64,000 nucleotides of DNA. Source: Apostichopus japonicus (taxonomy: Eukaryota; Echinodermata; Holothuroidea; Aspidochirotida; Stichopodidae). The translations under genes were made by a program, and so were the position numbers. Where the stretch lies: NCBI RefSeq assembly GCF_037975245.1, contig NC_092567.1, forward strand, positions 22,713,376 to 22,777,375. The letters run 5' to 3'. This document shows, one piece after another, positions 37,959 through 49,985 of this stretch. The notes under the pieces are model-generated. The model did not search any database, was not told where the DNA came from, and saw nothing but the letters and a program-made list of their open reading frames with translations. The first letter of the stretch is position 1; each line of letters opens with the position of its first letter.

Positions 37959-39168
37959 CTATTGGCAGGCAAGTAACCTATGCAGTCAAGTTGGTGCTTG
38001 TGTGAGCATGTGATGCCCTAGCTTGTAAACAAGGTATCTCAAGATGGGTAATCTCTGCAGTTCTCATACAGTATGTGGGTCTATTGGCAGGCAAGTAACC
38101 TATGCAGTCAAGTTGGTGCTTGTGTGAGCATGTGATGCCCTAGCTTGTAAACAAGGTATCTCAAGATGGGTAATCTCTGCAGTTCTCATACAGTATGTGG
38201 GTCTATTGGCAGGCAAGTAACCAATGCAGTCAAGTTGGTGCTTGTGTGAGCATGTGATGCCCTAGCTTGTAAACAAGGTATCTCAAGATGGGTAATCTCT
38301 GCAGTTCTCATACAGTATGTGGGTCTATTGGCAGGCAAGTAACCTATGCAGTCAAGTTGGTGTTTGTGTGAGCATGTGATGCCCTAGCTTGTAAACAAGG
38401 TATCTCAAGATGGGTAATCTCTGCAGTTCTCATACAGTATGTGGGTCTATTGGCAGGCAAGTAACCTATGCAGTCAAGTTGGTGTTTGTGTGTGCATGTG
38501 ATGCCCTAGCTTGTAAACAAGGTATCTCAAGATGGGTAATCTCTGCAGTTCTCATACAGTATGTGGGTCTATTGGCAGGCAAGTAACCTATGCAGTCAAG
38601 TTGGTGTTTGTGTGAGCATGTGATGCCCTAGCTTGTAAACAAGGTATCTCAAGATGGGTAATCTCTGCAGTTCTCATACAGTATGTGGGTCTATTGGCAG
38701 GCAAGTAACCTATACAGTCAAGTTGGTGTTTGTGTGAGCATGTGATGCCCTAGCTTGTAAACAAGGTATCTCAAGATGGGTAATCTCTGCAGTTCTCATA
38801 CAGTATGTGGGTCTATTGGCAGGCAAGTAACCTATGCAGTCAAGTTGGTGCTTGTGTGAGCATGTGATGCCCTAGCTTGTAAACAAGGTATCTCAAGATG
38901 GGTAATCTCTGCAGTTCTCATACAGTATGTGGGTCTATTGGCAGGCAAGTAACCTATGCAGTCAAGTTGGTGCTTGTGTGAGCATGTGATGCCCTAGCTT
39001 GTAAACAAGGTATCTCAAGATGGGTAATCTCTGCAGTTCTCATACAGTATGTGGGTCTATTGGCAGGCAAGTAACCTATGCAGTCAAGTTGGTGCTTGTG
39101 TGTGCATGTGATGCCCTAGCTTGTAAACAAGGTATCTCAAGATGGGTAATCTCTGCAGTTCTCATATG
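37959..39168. repeat. Satellite, 122-bp unit, ten copies
   Basis: Unit starts (CTATTGGCAGG) fall every 122 bases from 37959 to 39057. Nine full copies and a tenth that diverges near 39168 are almost identical, with a few diagnostic changes (GCTTG or GTTTG, CTATG or CCAATG, GAGC or GTGC). Each unit holds a GTAAACA string. The array merges downstream into a dispersed repeat family (39170-39900). It lies between genes and encodes nothing. Confidence 0.93.
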
Positions 39169-39169
39169 T

Positions 39170-39940
39170 GGAATTAAGTACAAGAACCCTATTGTTTTGA
39201 GTGGAGGTCATTTTGGGGTCAGCAGAGGGCAAAATGTGAAAATCTCAAAAGGGCTGTATCTCTAGAACCTGAACATCAAAAGGAACTCATATATGCATGG
39301 TAGGATATCCTTGTGTACTTAATTTTTTTACACAATTTGGTGTAGGTCAGAGTCCATTTACTCAGAGTTCATTTGACCAGGGGTCAAATCTTAAAATCCT
39401 TTTAACAAGATATCTTCAAATAGGAAACTTTATTGGCTCTCATATTTTCAATGTGGCTCCCTTATAATGAATACAAGAACCTTCTTGTTTAGGGTGGAGG
39501 TCAAAGGTCATTTGGGGTCATCAAATTTCACACTCTTAAAGAGTCTTATAAACACACGTAAGTGTAGATATTTCAAGATAGGTTACATCACAGCTCATAC
39601 TAGGCATGTGTCTTTCTTATAGTGAGTACAAGAAGGATATTATTTTAGGAAGATCATTTGGGGCCTGCAGAGGTTCAAATGTCAATATATCAAAAGTAAA
39701 TTATCTTTAGAACTTCACCTTCAAAAGAGATATATGCATAGTAGATTACCCAAATGATAAGTAAAATTGCTCCACAAGTTGGTATTGGTGAAAGCTTGTT
39801 TAAGGTTTGCAGAAGTCAATCCCTATGAATTTCTAAAGGTCAGGTCTCATTTCAGATGTGAAACTTAACTGATTTAATTTCCCCATATGTAGTAGAACCT
39901 CCTTGCTGTTTTAGATAAAGGACAATGGTCAGCTTAGGCA
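39170..39940. repeat. Degenerate units of the AGGTCA-rich dispersed repeat
   Basis: Loosely repeated text containing phrases such as AAGAACC, GTGGAGGTCAAAGGTC and TTTGGGGTCA follows the 122-bp array. Similar text occurs at 23330-23940, 34720-35330 and 36030-36200. No gene is visible. Confidence 0.55.
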
Positions 39941-41199
39941 CGTGCAGTATGAACTTCAGCCAGGGTTAGCTTGCAAACTACTCTTCAGATGCATATGTAT
40001 AGTGTGTTTAAATGCAAGTTACCGCGGAGAGAGGTTTCCCTATGGTTTCGTTCCGAAAGGGCGCCATCTGTTTTTTACTCGTTCCGAAAGGGCGCCATCC
40101 GTTTTTTACTCATTGCAGTCAAACTTTAATTTGCCACGTTGCAATCAAGTTTGATGATCTGTGTACTGGACTTAAATCTCGGCAACTTTGTCAGATGAAC
40201 ACTTGCTGTTTAATGGGGGGGGGGGGGGTGGGGAATCTGCAGCCTCTAACAGAGGGCGCTGTCATATCGGTCCTCTCAGAGCCGTACATATCTCCGGTTC
40301 TGGGCCCTCTTATATCGGCCCTCTCTATCTACGGCTCTGTTAGGACCCAGAGCTGTAGACAGAGCCGTAGGTACGTCTATGGATCCTAATGCGCGTGATC
40401 GATACTGTTGACAGATCTCCAAAGATTTTGTATAGCACTAACATATCTCAATCTATAAGCTAGTTGTGAAAATATGTTTTCAAAAGATCTTGTCTTCAAT
40501 AATTCCGAGAAGAATCGAAAGTGTAAGTCCAGTATGTTTCATTTCGGATACAATTTTTACTGCCGCTCAAAGCTTATACTCAGTTATGCGTACGTGATCG
40601 AAAAGGATGAAGGATGGGCAACATTTCGTTGTTAAAATGTGCTAGTAATGAGTGATAAAAACCAAATGTTAGAATGAAGATGGCACACTATGTGTGCATT
40701 AAAGGGTGTGAAGACTCGCGCACAAAGAAACGTCTCATGCCGGTAATCTGACCTAGTTCGATCCCAGACAATACACACACATCTTGCTACCCTTCGGTAA
40801 TTAGACACTAGTGTACAGTCAATACATACAGCTACGGTCAGTACCCACAACACAGTGTACATAGCAGCGATGGACATCTCAGGTCTAGATAAAAGATTAC
40901 AAGGTATCACGTTTCATTACTGTCTGCATTTTGTAGCGACAAGAAGAAAACTTCACTTGCAAGCAACGGAAAGTTAACTTTTTTTCAGAGTGCGGTTTGG
41001 GGCGAGTCTTCAATGCCTTTAAGGAATTTGCAGGTACTTTGCCCCTAAGTGTCCGTCATGGATTCCTCAACGAAATTCTCAGTGATTTCAGAGAATGCAG
41101 CTCGTCAACTTTCGCGGAACTAGTAAGGACCGATATGATGGCGCCCTTTGCTAATTAGTGTGTTGCTGGAAAATCCCCTACTACTCTCGAAGCGAATAG

Positions 41200-42850
41200 A
41201 TTTATTCCTGGTTCTTCTCTCAGACAATGTTGAGCTTAGTAACAGACGCATTTACTGCTCTAGAAGAGTTGAGAATATCTAATAAATAAGGTAAACAATA
41301 ATACATCTGCTGGGTCTGCCCGAATTATCAATGAATTCTTGAAATATATTACCGATGACGTGATCTCTATGATAGCTAAATTATTTAATGTTTTTCTTTC
41401 CCTCCGGCCTGCATTATACCAACTAGTTGGGACCAATGAATTAATTATGCCTTTTTACAAGGGCAAAGACTCGCCCGATGACTTAGACAACTATAACGCG
41501 GTTATTACTCTGTTAAGCGGTTTCGCCGGTTTGGTAAAGCGGTTCATAACGACCCTGAACGAATGCATTGGTACTTATTACATCAGTAACCATGGGCTGA
41601 TTGGTGACGAGGAAGCCGGTTTTAGGAGGAACCACTTTACCCCTGGACCATATATATTTACGCGTTATTCTATCTTGGAACTTTATCTTAGGGCTCCTCT
41701 GGAAAGCAGTGCTTCTGCACTGAGCAGGACTATACCCTCATTAAAGATGACAATAAGTTAAAAAATAATAATAACAGTAAGAAAACAAAATCGCTATTTA
41801 CTGTGCGTTCATTATTTACAAATAGGCATTTGACTTGGTGGAAAGAGCTATAGTCTGTGGTCTAAACTTTATCGGCTGTAGTGTTAATGGCAAGTTGCTT
41901 AATTTATAATCTCTATGAGAACGTTATGAAGTGCCCCGCTGTTATCAAGGATGATTATGAAATCTGACTATTTCCAAAGTATTATAGGCCCATAGGAGTC
42001 AGACAAGGGGGAAATTCCCCCCAGTGTTATTTACTATATAATTTTTTCAATAATTTCATTAATTAGACCCCTTCCCCAGAACGGCATTCACAAATAAACA
42101 TTGTTCCCCTAATTAAGTGTTGTGCCCCCCCCCCCCCCTAGGTTGAAATGTCTGGCGACGCAACTGGACGTTACTATTAAGGGTTGAATGATCTGTCTAT
42201 TTCGATGAAAGCAGTTCTTAGTAACGCCGAAGTGTAAGTTTTTATTAAACTGTTTACTCTATTATACGCAGATGACACTATTGAGTTGGTCGAAAAAGAA
42301 AACGCACTCCAGAGTTTATTATGGTGTAAACTATAGAACATTGTGATACTTGGCATATGGAGTTGAATGTACTTGTAAAACTAAAGTAGTAATATCTTCA
42401 AAAGGTAAAAACTATGAAGAAAAAAATAATGCCGTTTACATTTGGAATTTAACGACGTCGAAATTGTCGTTGACTACACTTACTATATCATAATAAATTA
42501 TCAAAGGCTGTGGATAAGCAAGTCGACCTGCAGGCTATAGGCCGCAGGCTCTCTATAGCACGTTGAATAATATATCTAACAACCTTAGTTTCCCAATTGT
42601 TCGATTTGATATCCAGACCCAATTGTTTCGATAAATTAGTCCTTCCGGTTCCTTTACATGGTTGCAAAAAGGGGGGTTTTCCAGAATATCAATCAAATTG
42701 AAGCCCATGCATATGAAATTTTGCAAGAACATTTTGAACAAGTTTAGTGAGCATAAATTATATACTGGGAGCTGCATGCAGGTAGTGCATGGTGCAGGTG
42801 CATGCAGGTGCGACACGAAGTTTCAAAGTTTCCCTTTATTATGGTGATCA
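41200..42850 (+). pseudogene. Decayed non-LTR retrotransposon (LINE) reverse transcriptase
   Basis: A broken reverse-transcriptase frame runs through this stretch. It begins with a region resembling the pre-RT helix (INEFLKYITDDVISMIAKLF, 41327-41390). Next come a PxxKGKxxPDDxDNYxxxxLLS block near 41450-41515 and an EEAGFRR motif near 41605. AFDLVERA is found near 41825 and GVRQGGN near 41995 after frame changes. The YADD catalytic box (LLYADDTIELVEKE) is at about 42259-42300, a CDTWHMELNV block near 42340, and a FCKNILNKFSEH C-terminal block near 42720. Multiple stops and shifts show it is dead. The order and motifs are those of LINEs; I cannot assign the clade firmly. Confidence 0.85.
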
Positions 42851-45800
42851 TCAACTGTCACATTTGGTTTATAATTTTTCTCAGAACTATGAACGAACTA
42901 GATGTTCGGCCTGGATAAAAAAAAAGATATATTTTAGATAAATCTGGCTTGTCCTTTGTTTGAAATATGAGTTATGACTTTTCTAAATGAATTGGCTCAG
43001 AACATCACAACATCAAACCAGCGATATATATTCGAAGAAGATCGGATTGCCGAGGTAAATACACAAACACACAATGTCAAAAAATGTATATAGGCCTATT
43101 TCAAATTAATATATAATTTGACAAATTTACTTGCAAAACCTTTCATAATTTTCGTCGTAGTATTTTTGTTGTTGTTAAGTTAGCTGTGTTAATAATAGTA
43201 AAGCTACCGCCGTGGTTGTGGGAAACTTTGGTAGAGTATTGTTTGTCATGAGAGAAAGTGTGAACTTTGCGTTGATGCGAGGTTGGGGGATGAATTTTAT
43301 TATGTTTTGTGAGTACCGATTTTTGACAAGGGAAAGAAATTGATCACTTAAGCCTTATTTTAGGAGAAGACCCTTGTCGATCCGAAAGGAACAGCTTTTT
43401 CAAGTAAGCCACAACAAAAACAGAGTGAAAAATCTTTCTCAATCTGATCACAGTTTTGTAAAAGAAAAAAAAAATAATAGATATATTTTAAAGTTATGAT
43501 TTATGTTCAAATTGGTTCAACCTCAGCGGCTGCAGGTATCAGCAGTATGTGCAGTGTCCGTTCTATATCAGTTCTGTTTGGTTTGACACTATATTTCCCT
43601 TCCTCTTTTATTTTGTGTGCTTATATCATTGATCCTTTTGCGCCATTATTATTTATTAATTTATTAATTCTATATAAGTCTCTTGTACCTCCTTTGAGGA
43701 GATCTATAGAGGGGTATTAAAAACTGAAACTGGGGATCCCCATGCATTCATTATTAACCTACTAATTCTAGGTCATTCCAAATTCTATTAACAGATTGCT
43801 TGTCACACTGATCAAGCATATGATATTCACCATGATAAGGGGGGAAAATAAGAGGGAAATATGGTTCACTTTGTTTTGTGTGTTGTGTGTCTCTCTCTAT
43901 ATAAGGGATTGATATACATACAAAAGGAAAGGCCTCAGACGATTGACTCGCTCTGGTGGATTCAATGACGTAATGTCTATAAATAAACTGAAGTAATTTC
44001 AACGACGCGACTGAAGGATAGCATATCAAACACTCCTGTTTACACACAAAAAACGTTCCATGCATGAAGGGTTGACCTAACTTAAGCTAAGGGAGATACC
44101 CTGACGAATACTTGTCATTGCACAAGAGGTTATGTTGAAAGGAACCACACAGCCACCTCCCTCCCCCCCCCACCCACCGCCACCACAATAGAATTCCAGT
44201 CCTTTAAATGAGAGACTATTATTTATCGAATCGAAATTATAGAGGGGGTAGGGAGAGCTCAGGGTGTAAACAGACACAGTGACAAACACAACTTGAGGTC
44301 ATCATTCGGCATGTTCTTACCAAGGGGTGAGTAAAACCGGTATATTTTGAGACAATCCTAGATTTGTTTGATGATGATACGCAAAGGTGACCCGGTCAAC
44401 TGGATGAAAGAGAAGATATTATGCCAGAACTTCACTCTGTTTATATAATAACCTACAGAAATCAACTGCAATAGGAGAGAGGGAGGGGGGGGGGATTTGA
44501 TGAAGAGGACAGGCATGGTGAGATAGGGTCAGGGGAAGCTATAGCCCCGGGGTGATTGGGGGGGGGGAGAAAATATGAAGGTGGCTTGGAAAATATGGGA
44601 TATATTAAGATGGCCAGGTGACATAATTTTTACCTGGGGGCGTGGTTCTTGACGCTTCTGGAGGAGGGGGTTCGGTTGGGATGTTAAAGGAGGTGCTTCT
44701 TTGATGTGTAATAGTTCAGGTTATGAAACTTTTGTATGATGCGCAACAATGAAACTTGGCATTCTGTTGGGGTAAATGTCTAATCTGAGGTGAAAGTTCC
44801 CCCCTTGTCCCCCACCCTAGTAATAACATACTTATTTGCAGTTTACAAAATATAAAGAGTCTCGGTTCACAATACCACTTTTCATTTCTCTACCGGAAAT
44901 AAAAACTATACCTTGTGAGAAAGAGAAATAACAGGTAATAACAGGAAAACATTAAAACAATGAATGAAGAAGTGAATTGATTGATTTCGTAATTTATTTA
45001 TTAAAATTTATGAACATACCGAAAGACAGAGGGGTAGGTTTTTGTTCAATGTTACCTAAGTAAGTTAATACATGATGAGGTCATTCGCTTAATTCATGTT
45101 TTTTGGTGGAAATGACGTCACGTCTAAATATAGATGATCTTCTATGTGAAGATATGTCTTCAAAGGGTGAACATCCCTTGTAGTGAAACTAAGCCTAGTC
45201 CGGATCTGGTTCAATTCCGTTGTGAAACTCTTATGCTTGGGCAGATCCGGTTCAAGTTGCATTCAGGTTAATCTCATAGTTTGCATGTGATGTTTTCTCA
45301 AGTTATCAGTATAAAGTTTTAATAACTAATGGAATCTAATAACCCCGCCATTTACTGGAATCACACTTTCGATTTCAATTGATTGTGAAGTGCTTTCGTA
45401 TACATGGTTGAAGCAAAACACCACCGTGACAAAAAAAAAATTATGGGCTGTTCTGTTGAATCAAATACTGTAGGCAAGAAACTAGATGATGGCACCCACA
45501 TTATATCACAGCATATTCCTGATGGAAAGAGCATTTCCATAAACAAAAGAACACACTTTCTTTCGCAAATATATTCGTAGCAATCAATATTACTTGCTAT
45601 TGATATTTGCGATAGAAGGTGTGGATAATTGGATATATTTCAAGTTTTCCAAACTAGAAACAATATTTTTTCATAGAAAGAATTATTTGTTTTAATTAAG
45701 GTTACTCTTTATCCCTTTCAACCGTCGCCTCCCTCTCCCCCGTCCCACTTACTATCAAAACATCATGATATGTTAATTATAGATAGGTTGAATTAACAAG

Positions 45801-46837
45801 ACAAGCAAAGTAATACCCTGCTGTTTTGCATTGAGAGATATTTTACGAGGTTTATGTAGAAAACCTTGCAAACTGGATCGATACCGACTGTTAATTTAAA
45901 CCCGCGCCCCAACAGCCAATCAGAAGCTTGGATTCTGCTTTATGTAAATTAGGATCCATGTCCTCTACCTCCCAATAGCCAATCAGAAGGATCCATGTCC
46001 TTAAACTCCCAACATCCAATCAGAAGCTTGGATTCTGCTGTCTGTAAATCGTTGGCAGGACAGTTTATAAAGACTAATTCTGAAGATTTTGGTGGAAGCA
46101 TCAGTTGAAAGTTAGAAAGGCAGTTTGTATAAAATAGTATCAAAATATATTTAAGAAAAAACTATGAAAAAAAAATATAAAAAAACTGTACAGTGGACTT
46201 TCTTTCTCCATATATCGACAATCTGAAAACGAGGAAAGACAATTACTACATCTTAACTGAAGGTACTGCTTGTGTTTTAGCTGCGCGACTAGGAACAACA
46301 AAAAAAACATAAAAATAAATAAAAATTATAACACTATTTACATGTAAAAGCAAAAACAGGAATCAAGAAGAAAAAAAGTAATAATTTACATGCGTTCCTA
46401 TTTTTTAAAACTTTGTATGATAGTTTGCCTATCCACACGTCGTAAAAAAAGACTCAAGTTTCCTTGATAAGGCTAAGATTTTTGTAACTGTTACTGGCCA
46501 TTTTAGAATTATTACCATTTGTTTGCTGATGGTTTCTTCTTTATGAATAATTGTTTTTCTTTTCAGAAACGAAACAACGGTACAGGGGGGAAGAGGAGGG
46601 AGGTGGGGGGGGGGTGGAGTTGAATACTGATCATGTAGGCCTAATGATGTTTAGTCCTTCTTTCTCTATTTTTATATTTTCGCTTGGAGAACAAAATATA
46701 TCTACGTTTTTTTTTTTTAATTTTTCTTTTCTTTTTTGTTGTGGAGGGATGGCATTTTCGAGTAATAAACTGGGTTTCCCCATTTTGTCCAAAATATGTG
46801 TTTTTACATATTTTATGTACTATATCATTAATAAAAC
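42851..46837. other. Intergenic, no gene seen
   Basis: Between the dead LINE and the ETS-gene 3' end. G runs at 44486, 44560 and 46603, the CCAAT unit block at 45900, and AT-rich sequence. Frames at 43754 and 44077 have no domain or codon signature. Confidence 0.45.
45900..46045. repeat. Three tandem units each holding a CCAAT box
   Basis: CCAATCAGAAG occurs at about 45915, 45978 and 46013, twice followed by CTTGGATTCTGCT. The unit is short (about 35-60 bases) and repeated with an internal shortened copy. Confidence 0.8.
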
Positions 46838-47526
46838 TTTATTTTTGATGGAACACAACAATTATGAAAGTAACACAAAGAATATGGAAATGCTCGTTAT
46901 TAACTGGGAGGTTGGAGGTGTGGGGGGGGGGGGGGGCATGATAGGTGCAGTAGGGTGATTCTTGTTGCTTTCTTTTGAACTATATGCTGCTGATCAAGGT
47001 GGGTTTTTTTTTTTTTTGTGGTTATAAGTTTAAACGTCACATGGATTTAGGTCATAATGTTTGGACCTACATTATTTACAGCCATTCTATATATATATAT
47101 TTTACAAACCCGTTACCATATACAAACATTTGAGATTTTCCAAAACAGAGTAAATTTGCTCTTATTTACAAAAAAAGTACTGAGAACTTCGTAAGGCCCC
47201 TCTTGATAGAAGTACATACTTAAAATATCTTATATTTCAAATATCACAGAGGTGGCTTCTCCGTTTTGTTTTGGCACACCGTTCAACTCTCGCTGTTTTT
47301 GCAAGACTACAGTGCAGGGCCGTGTTATCGAGGAATGTAATACAGCACATTAGTACTCTTCACACGTCCCAAGTTTCTACATGTTGATATACCATGCGTA
47401 TCTCCATACATAGGCACATAACAGCAAACCACAGCGAAACCATAGATAAAGGCTTTAACCACCCTACCGATGCTCTTAAGGACCATTGGCCCTTTAGTAT
47501 TATGATTGTATAATGATACATGGTTT

Positions 47527-47816
47527 TTATACAATGAATTCCGGCACAAATTTATAGTGCAATTTCTTGGGAACTCGTTCCATTATACGCTTGTTCGGTC
47601 TGGTGTAGTTACGCAGGGCTCGGGCCATATTCTGGTAAGTCATGGGCTGTTTCTTGCCTTTGGCTTTAGACCACAACTCTGCAAATTTGTCCTTCCTTCT
47701 GGAGTTGAACCTGAATAGTCCCTCTGATTTATTTACCCATTCCACGTACCCACGTGACGTCATTGGATCGTTCAGATGTTCCAGGATAAATTTGTAGAGA
47801 ATGGGATGTCTTCTCT
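47527..47816 (-). CDS. ETS-family transcription factor, last exon (ETS DNA-binding domain)
   Basis: This exon encodes residues 266-360 (counting from Met at 55437) and ends with TAA at 47527-47529. It is a complete ETS winged-helix domain. It has ILYKFILEHL (helix 1, with Tyr where most ETS proteins have Trp, as in PU.1), YVEWVNKSEGLFRF, then AELWSKAKGKK, and the recognition helix MTYQNMARALRNYTR (323-337) with the two DNA-contacting Arg residues (330, 333). It closes with KKLHYKF. MARALRNY is the SPI/PU.1 form; most other ETS proteins have SRALRYY. The acceptor TTCTTCTTCTAACAG and phase 1 agree with the preceding exon. A possible poly(A) signal (AATAAA, minus) lies at 46838-46843. Confidence 0.93.
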
Positions 47817-48096
47817 CTGTTAGAAGAAGAAAATATGGAAAATTGAAGAACACTACACTTCTACAAGAGGACGGGTGGAAGGTGGGGGAGAGGGTGGGGG
47901 TGCTTTATCTGAAATTTGAAAGATACTACAGCCGTTCTATCAATATTAATATAAAAAACCTTTTATTCTACCTCCATTTTGCTTAACAAAAGTCGTTTTT
48001 TTTTTCTGCTCTGGTGTGATATATATGTCAAGTTTGCCACGAAAATGGTGGCGCGCTATATGTTTAACAATCTTTCATGATAAGATGTTGACTTAC

Positions 48097-48418
48097 TTGT
48101 TCCTGTCGGTTTTCTCGTCGTTCTAATCACACTCGGTACAAAATCGTCATCTTCATCGTCACTGGATGATTCCCCCGAATCAGAACTTCCCGAATTAATC
48201 GGTTCTCTTTTAATTGTGATGTTCTGTTCATCTAAAAGTGGCCAGATGTAAGGCGGGTACTCGGGTGTTCGCTGGTTCGCATACGACATATGTTGATAAT
48301 TGACCGAAGGGTCATAGTTAATGACGTAGTCTTCCTGTCCAGTCGCCATGTTGTTGTGGTTGGTCATGGGTTGTTGATATATTATAGGATCGTTGTAGAC
48401 AGAGTTCATGTTCATGTA
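48097..48418 (-). CDS. ETS-family transcription factor, linker and regulatory exon
   Basis: This exon encodes residues 158-264, low-complexity and rich in Asn, Tyr, Gln and Met (a likely transactivation or linker region), followed by a sumoylation motif IKRE (Lys 227) and a Ser/Asp/Glu tract at 233-249 that would be a good casein-kinase-2 target. The end is basic (RTTRKPTGT) and leads into the ETS domain. The acceptor is TTTTTTTTAG and the donor AACAA|GTAAGT. Phase 0 in and phase 1 out fit the neighbouring exons. PU.1 has a PEST-like acidic stretch in the comparable position. Confidence 0.88.
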
Positions 48419-48918
48419 CTAAAAAAAAGAGTTGAAGATAAGAATATGTCAAAATGACAACGTTTTATCTTGCTCTTGTAGTATAGTAAGGCTACTAAAC
48501 TTAATTTATCTTGGTTATTATTTTTATGATGAATAGGCAATTTGAAACAGTAAGAAGTGCAAAAGAGCATTTTTTTTTGGTGCAAATATTTTATTACATG
48601 TCTTAAACTTCATGGAAAATGATTTCGATCAAGAAAATTCGTCTATGGTGCAAATTTGACTTCCACATTGATTGATATTCAGCATAGAAATCAATCTATT
48701 GAATACTTATATTACTATACATATACATCCCGTCCGTTCTAGCAATCTAGCACATAAGGAGCTCTGTCAAGACGTAAATATATCTGACGGCTTCAGATGC
48801 CTACGAAATATGAATGATAAAAGTCATTCCCAATGATGCGCAAACTTCGTAATCTCTGCGTTTATCGTGAAACTGGTCACTCGAATATGATGAATGATAT
48901 TACTACTGTGACACCTAC

Positions 48919-48995
48919 CTCATTTTCGTACCCTGGTTGAGCTTGTCCCAGGAAGAAATCTTCTGTAATCGAATACCTATCAGTTGTATGAAGAG
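48919..48995 (-). CDS. ETS-family transcription factor, small exon after the Pointed-like domain
   Basis: Twenty-five residues (133-157), including RYSITEDFFLGQAQPGYENE, are bounded by a strong acceptor (TTTATTCTCTTCAG) and the donor GAG|GTAGGT. Phase 1 in and 0 out connect the Pointed-like exon to the exon ending at 48418. The exon is too short for a domain call and is supported by phase and splice signals. Confidence 0.8.
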
Positions 48996-49766
48996 CTGAA
49001 GAGAATAAAGATATATTGAAGTTAGTTGTGTTTCCTGATCCGTTCGTCCGGTCGTTTTTGCATTTATTATTATTGCAACATAAAAAACAACATGTACTTC
49101 TTTGAAATTAAACCCCTGGCACATGAGTGAGGCTTTCAATTACATCGGAATCGCTTAATAACGTTTCGGTTTCTTATGTAAAAAAAAAAATACAATTGTC
49201 TCTAGCTTTACAGTGACTTTCGTGCAAAAATTAAAATAATAAAATATTCTCACGCAGCCTATTTCACTTTCCTTTCCTTCGTGTGTGTGTAGTTTTTTTA
49301 AAATCTGAAACCTTAGAAAAGCTTAAACCATCACCCATGGGTGATGGGTGGTGATGTAGCTTTACGTGAAACAAATTGTATTATTTGGGTGACGTCCAAT
49401 ATTCTACGCTGATCCTTAATTTTCAATACTAAGGTTAAAGGTGAATGACTGCTCGTTTTGAAATATCGTGGCCATTGTGTTTTGTTTATTTCGGGAGGGG
49501 GTTAGGGGTGCATGGGATAAGATGAGTTATTAGGGCTAAGCTAAGCCTTCGTGTAGGCCTTCTTTATATCTTTGTCCCCCCCAACCAAAGAAATACAAGC
49601 CTAAAATTGTCATGGTCACATGATCATAGTCACGTGACCATCATTATCCTGATGTTACAGTACAGAGCTATAGAGGGTCAAATCGAGTTAGAATTTGGTG
49701 ACGATGTCGATAGAGATTTAAAAAAAAAAAATCTTTAACAATTGTACAGTTGTATAATTTCCGCAC

Positions 49767-49985
49767 CTTGGAGCCAGTTGGTCATCTGTTGTCTTAAATA
49801 TTCACTACTGTAGTTGAAGATCCTGTCGTATTCAAACGCTGACCATTTCGTCAAATGATCGCCATTGATGGACTGGAGGCGTAGTTGCTCTCTTATTCGC
49901 CATAGTTCTCCGTCATCGGTGTTGGCCTGACGCAATGTCCATTCCACCCACCGGAGAAGGTGTGACGTATCCCAATGATGTGGAT
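49767..49985 (-). CDS. ETS-family transcription factor, Pointed-like (PNT/SAM) domain exon
   Basis: Residues 60-131 read as a Pointed domain. They open with HHWDTSHLLRWVEWTLRQ (the W-x(5)-V-x(2)-W pattern of PNT helix 1-2), continue with INGDHLTKWSAFEYDRIF (the loop and helix that carry GxxLxxLxxxxF in PNT), and close with EYLRQQMTNWLQ. PNT domains mediate homotypic or kinase docking contacts in ETS1, GABPA, TEL, ESE and SPDEF. The acceptor CCCCGTTTTAG is good; the donor CAAG|GTGCGG is weaker. Phase is 1 in and 1 out. The match is by pattern only and is divergent, so a profile search should confirm it. Confidence 0.82.

Noticed and set aside
37959..39168. CRISPR-like array
   Set aside because: The 122-bp units are contiguous and nearly identical, with no unique spacers, and the genome is eukaryotic; it is a satellite.
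43754..44065. 103-residue minus-strand frame
   Set aside because: No recognisable motif, no codon or splice support, and mixed low-complexity content.
47506..47718. Plus-strand frame overlapping the ETS exon
   Set aside because: It is the antisense shadow of the ETS domain on the minus strand.
49328..49347. 20-bp perfect palindrome CCATCACCCATGGGTGATGG in an ETS intron
   Set aside because: Single and short; could be a dimeric factor site but nothing else supports a function.
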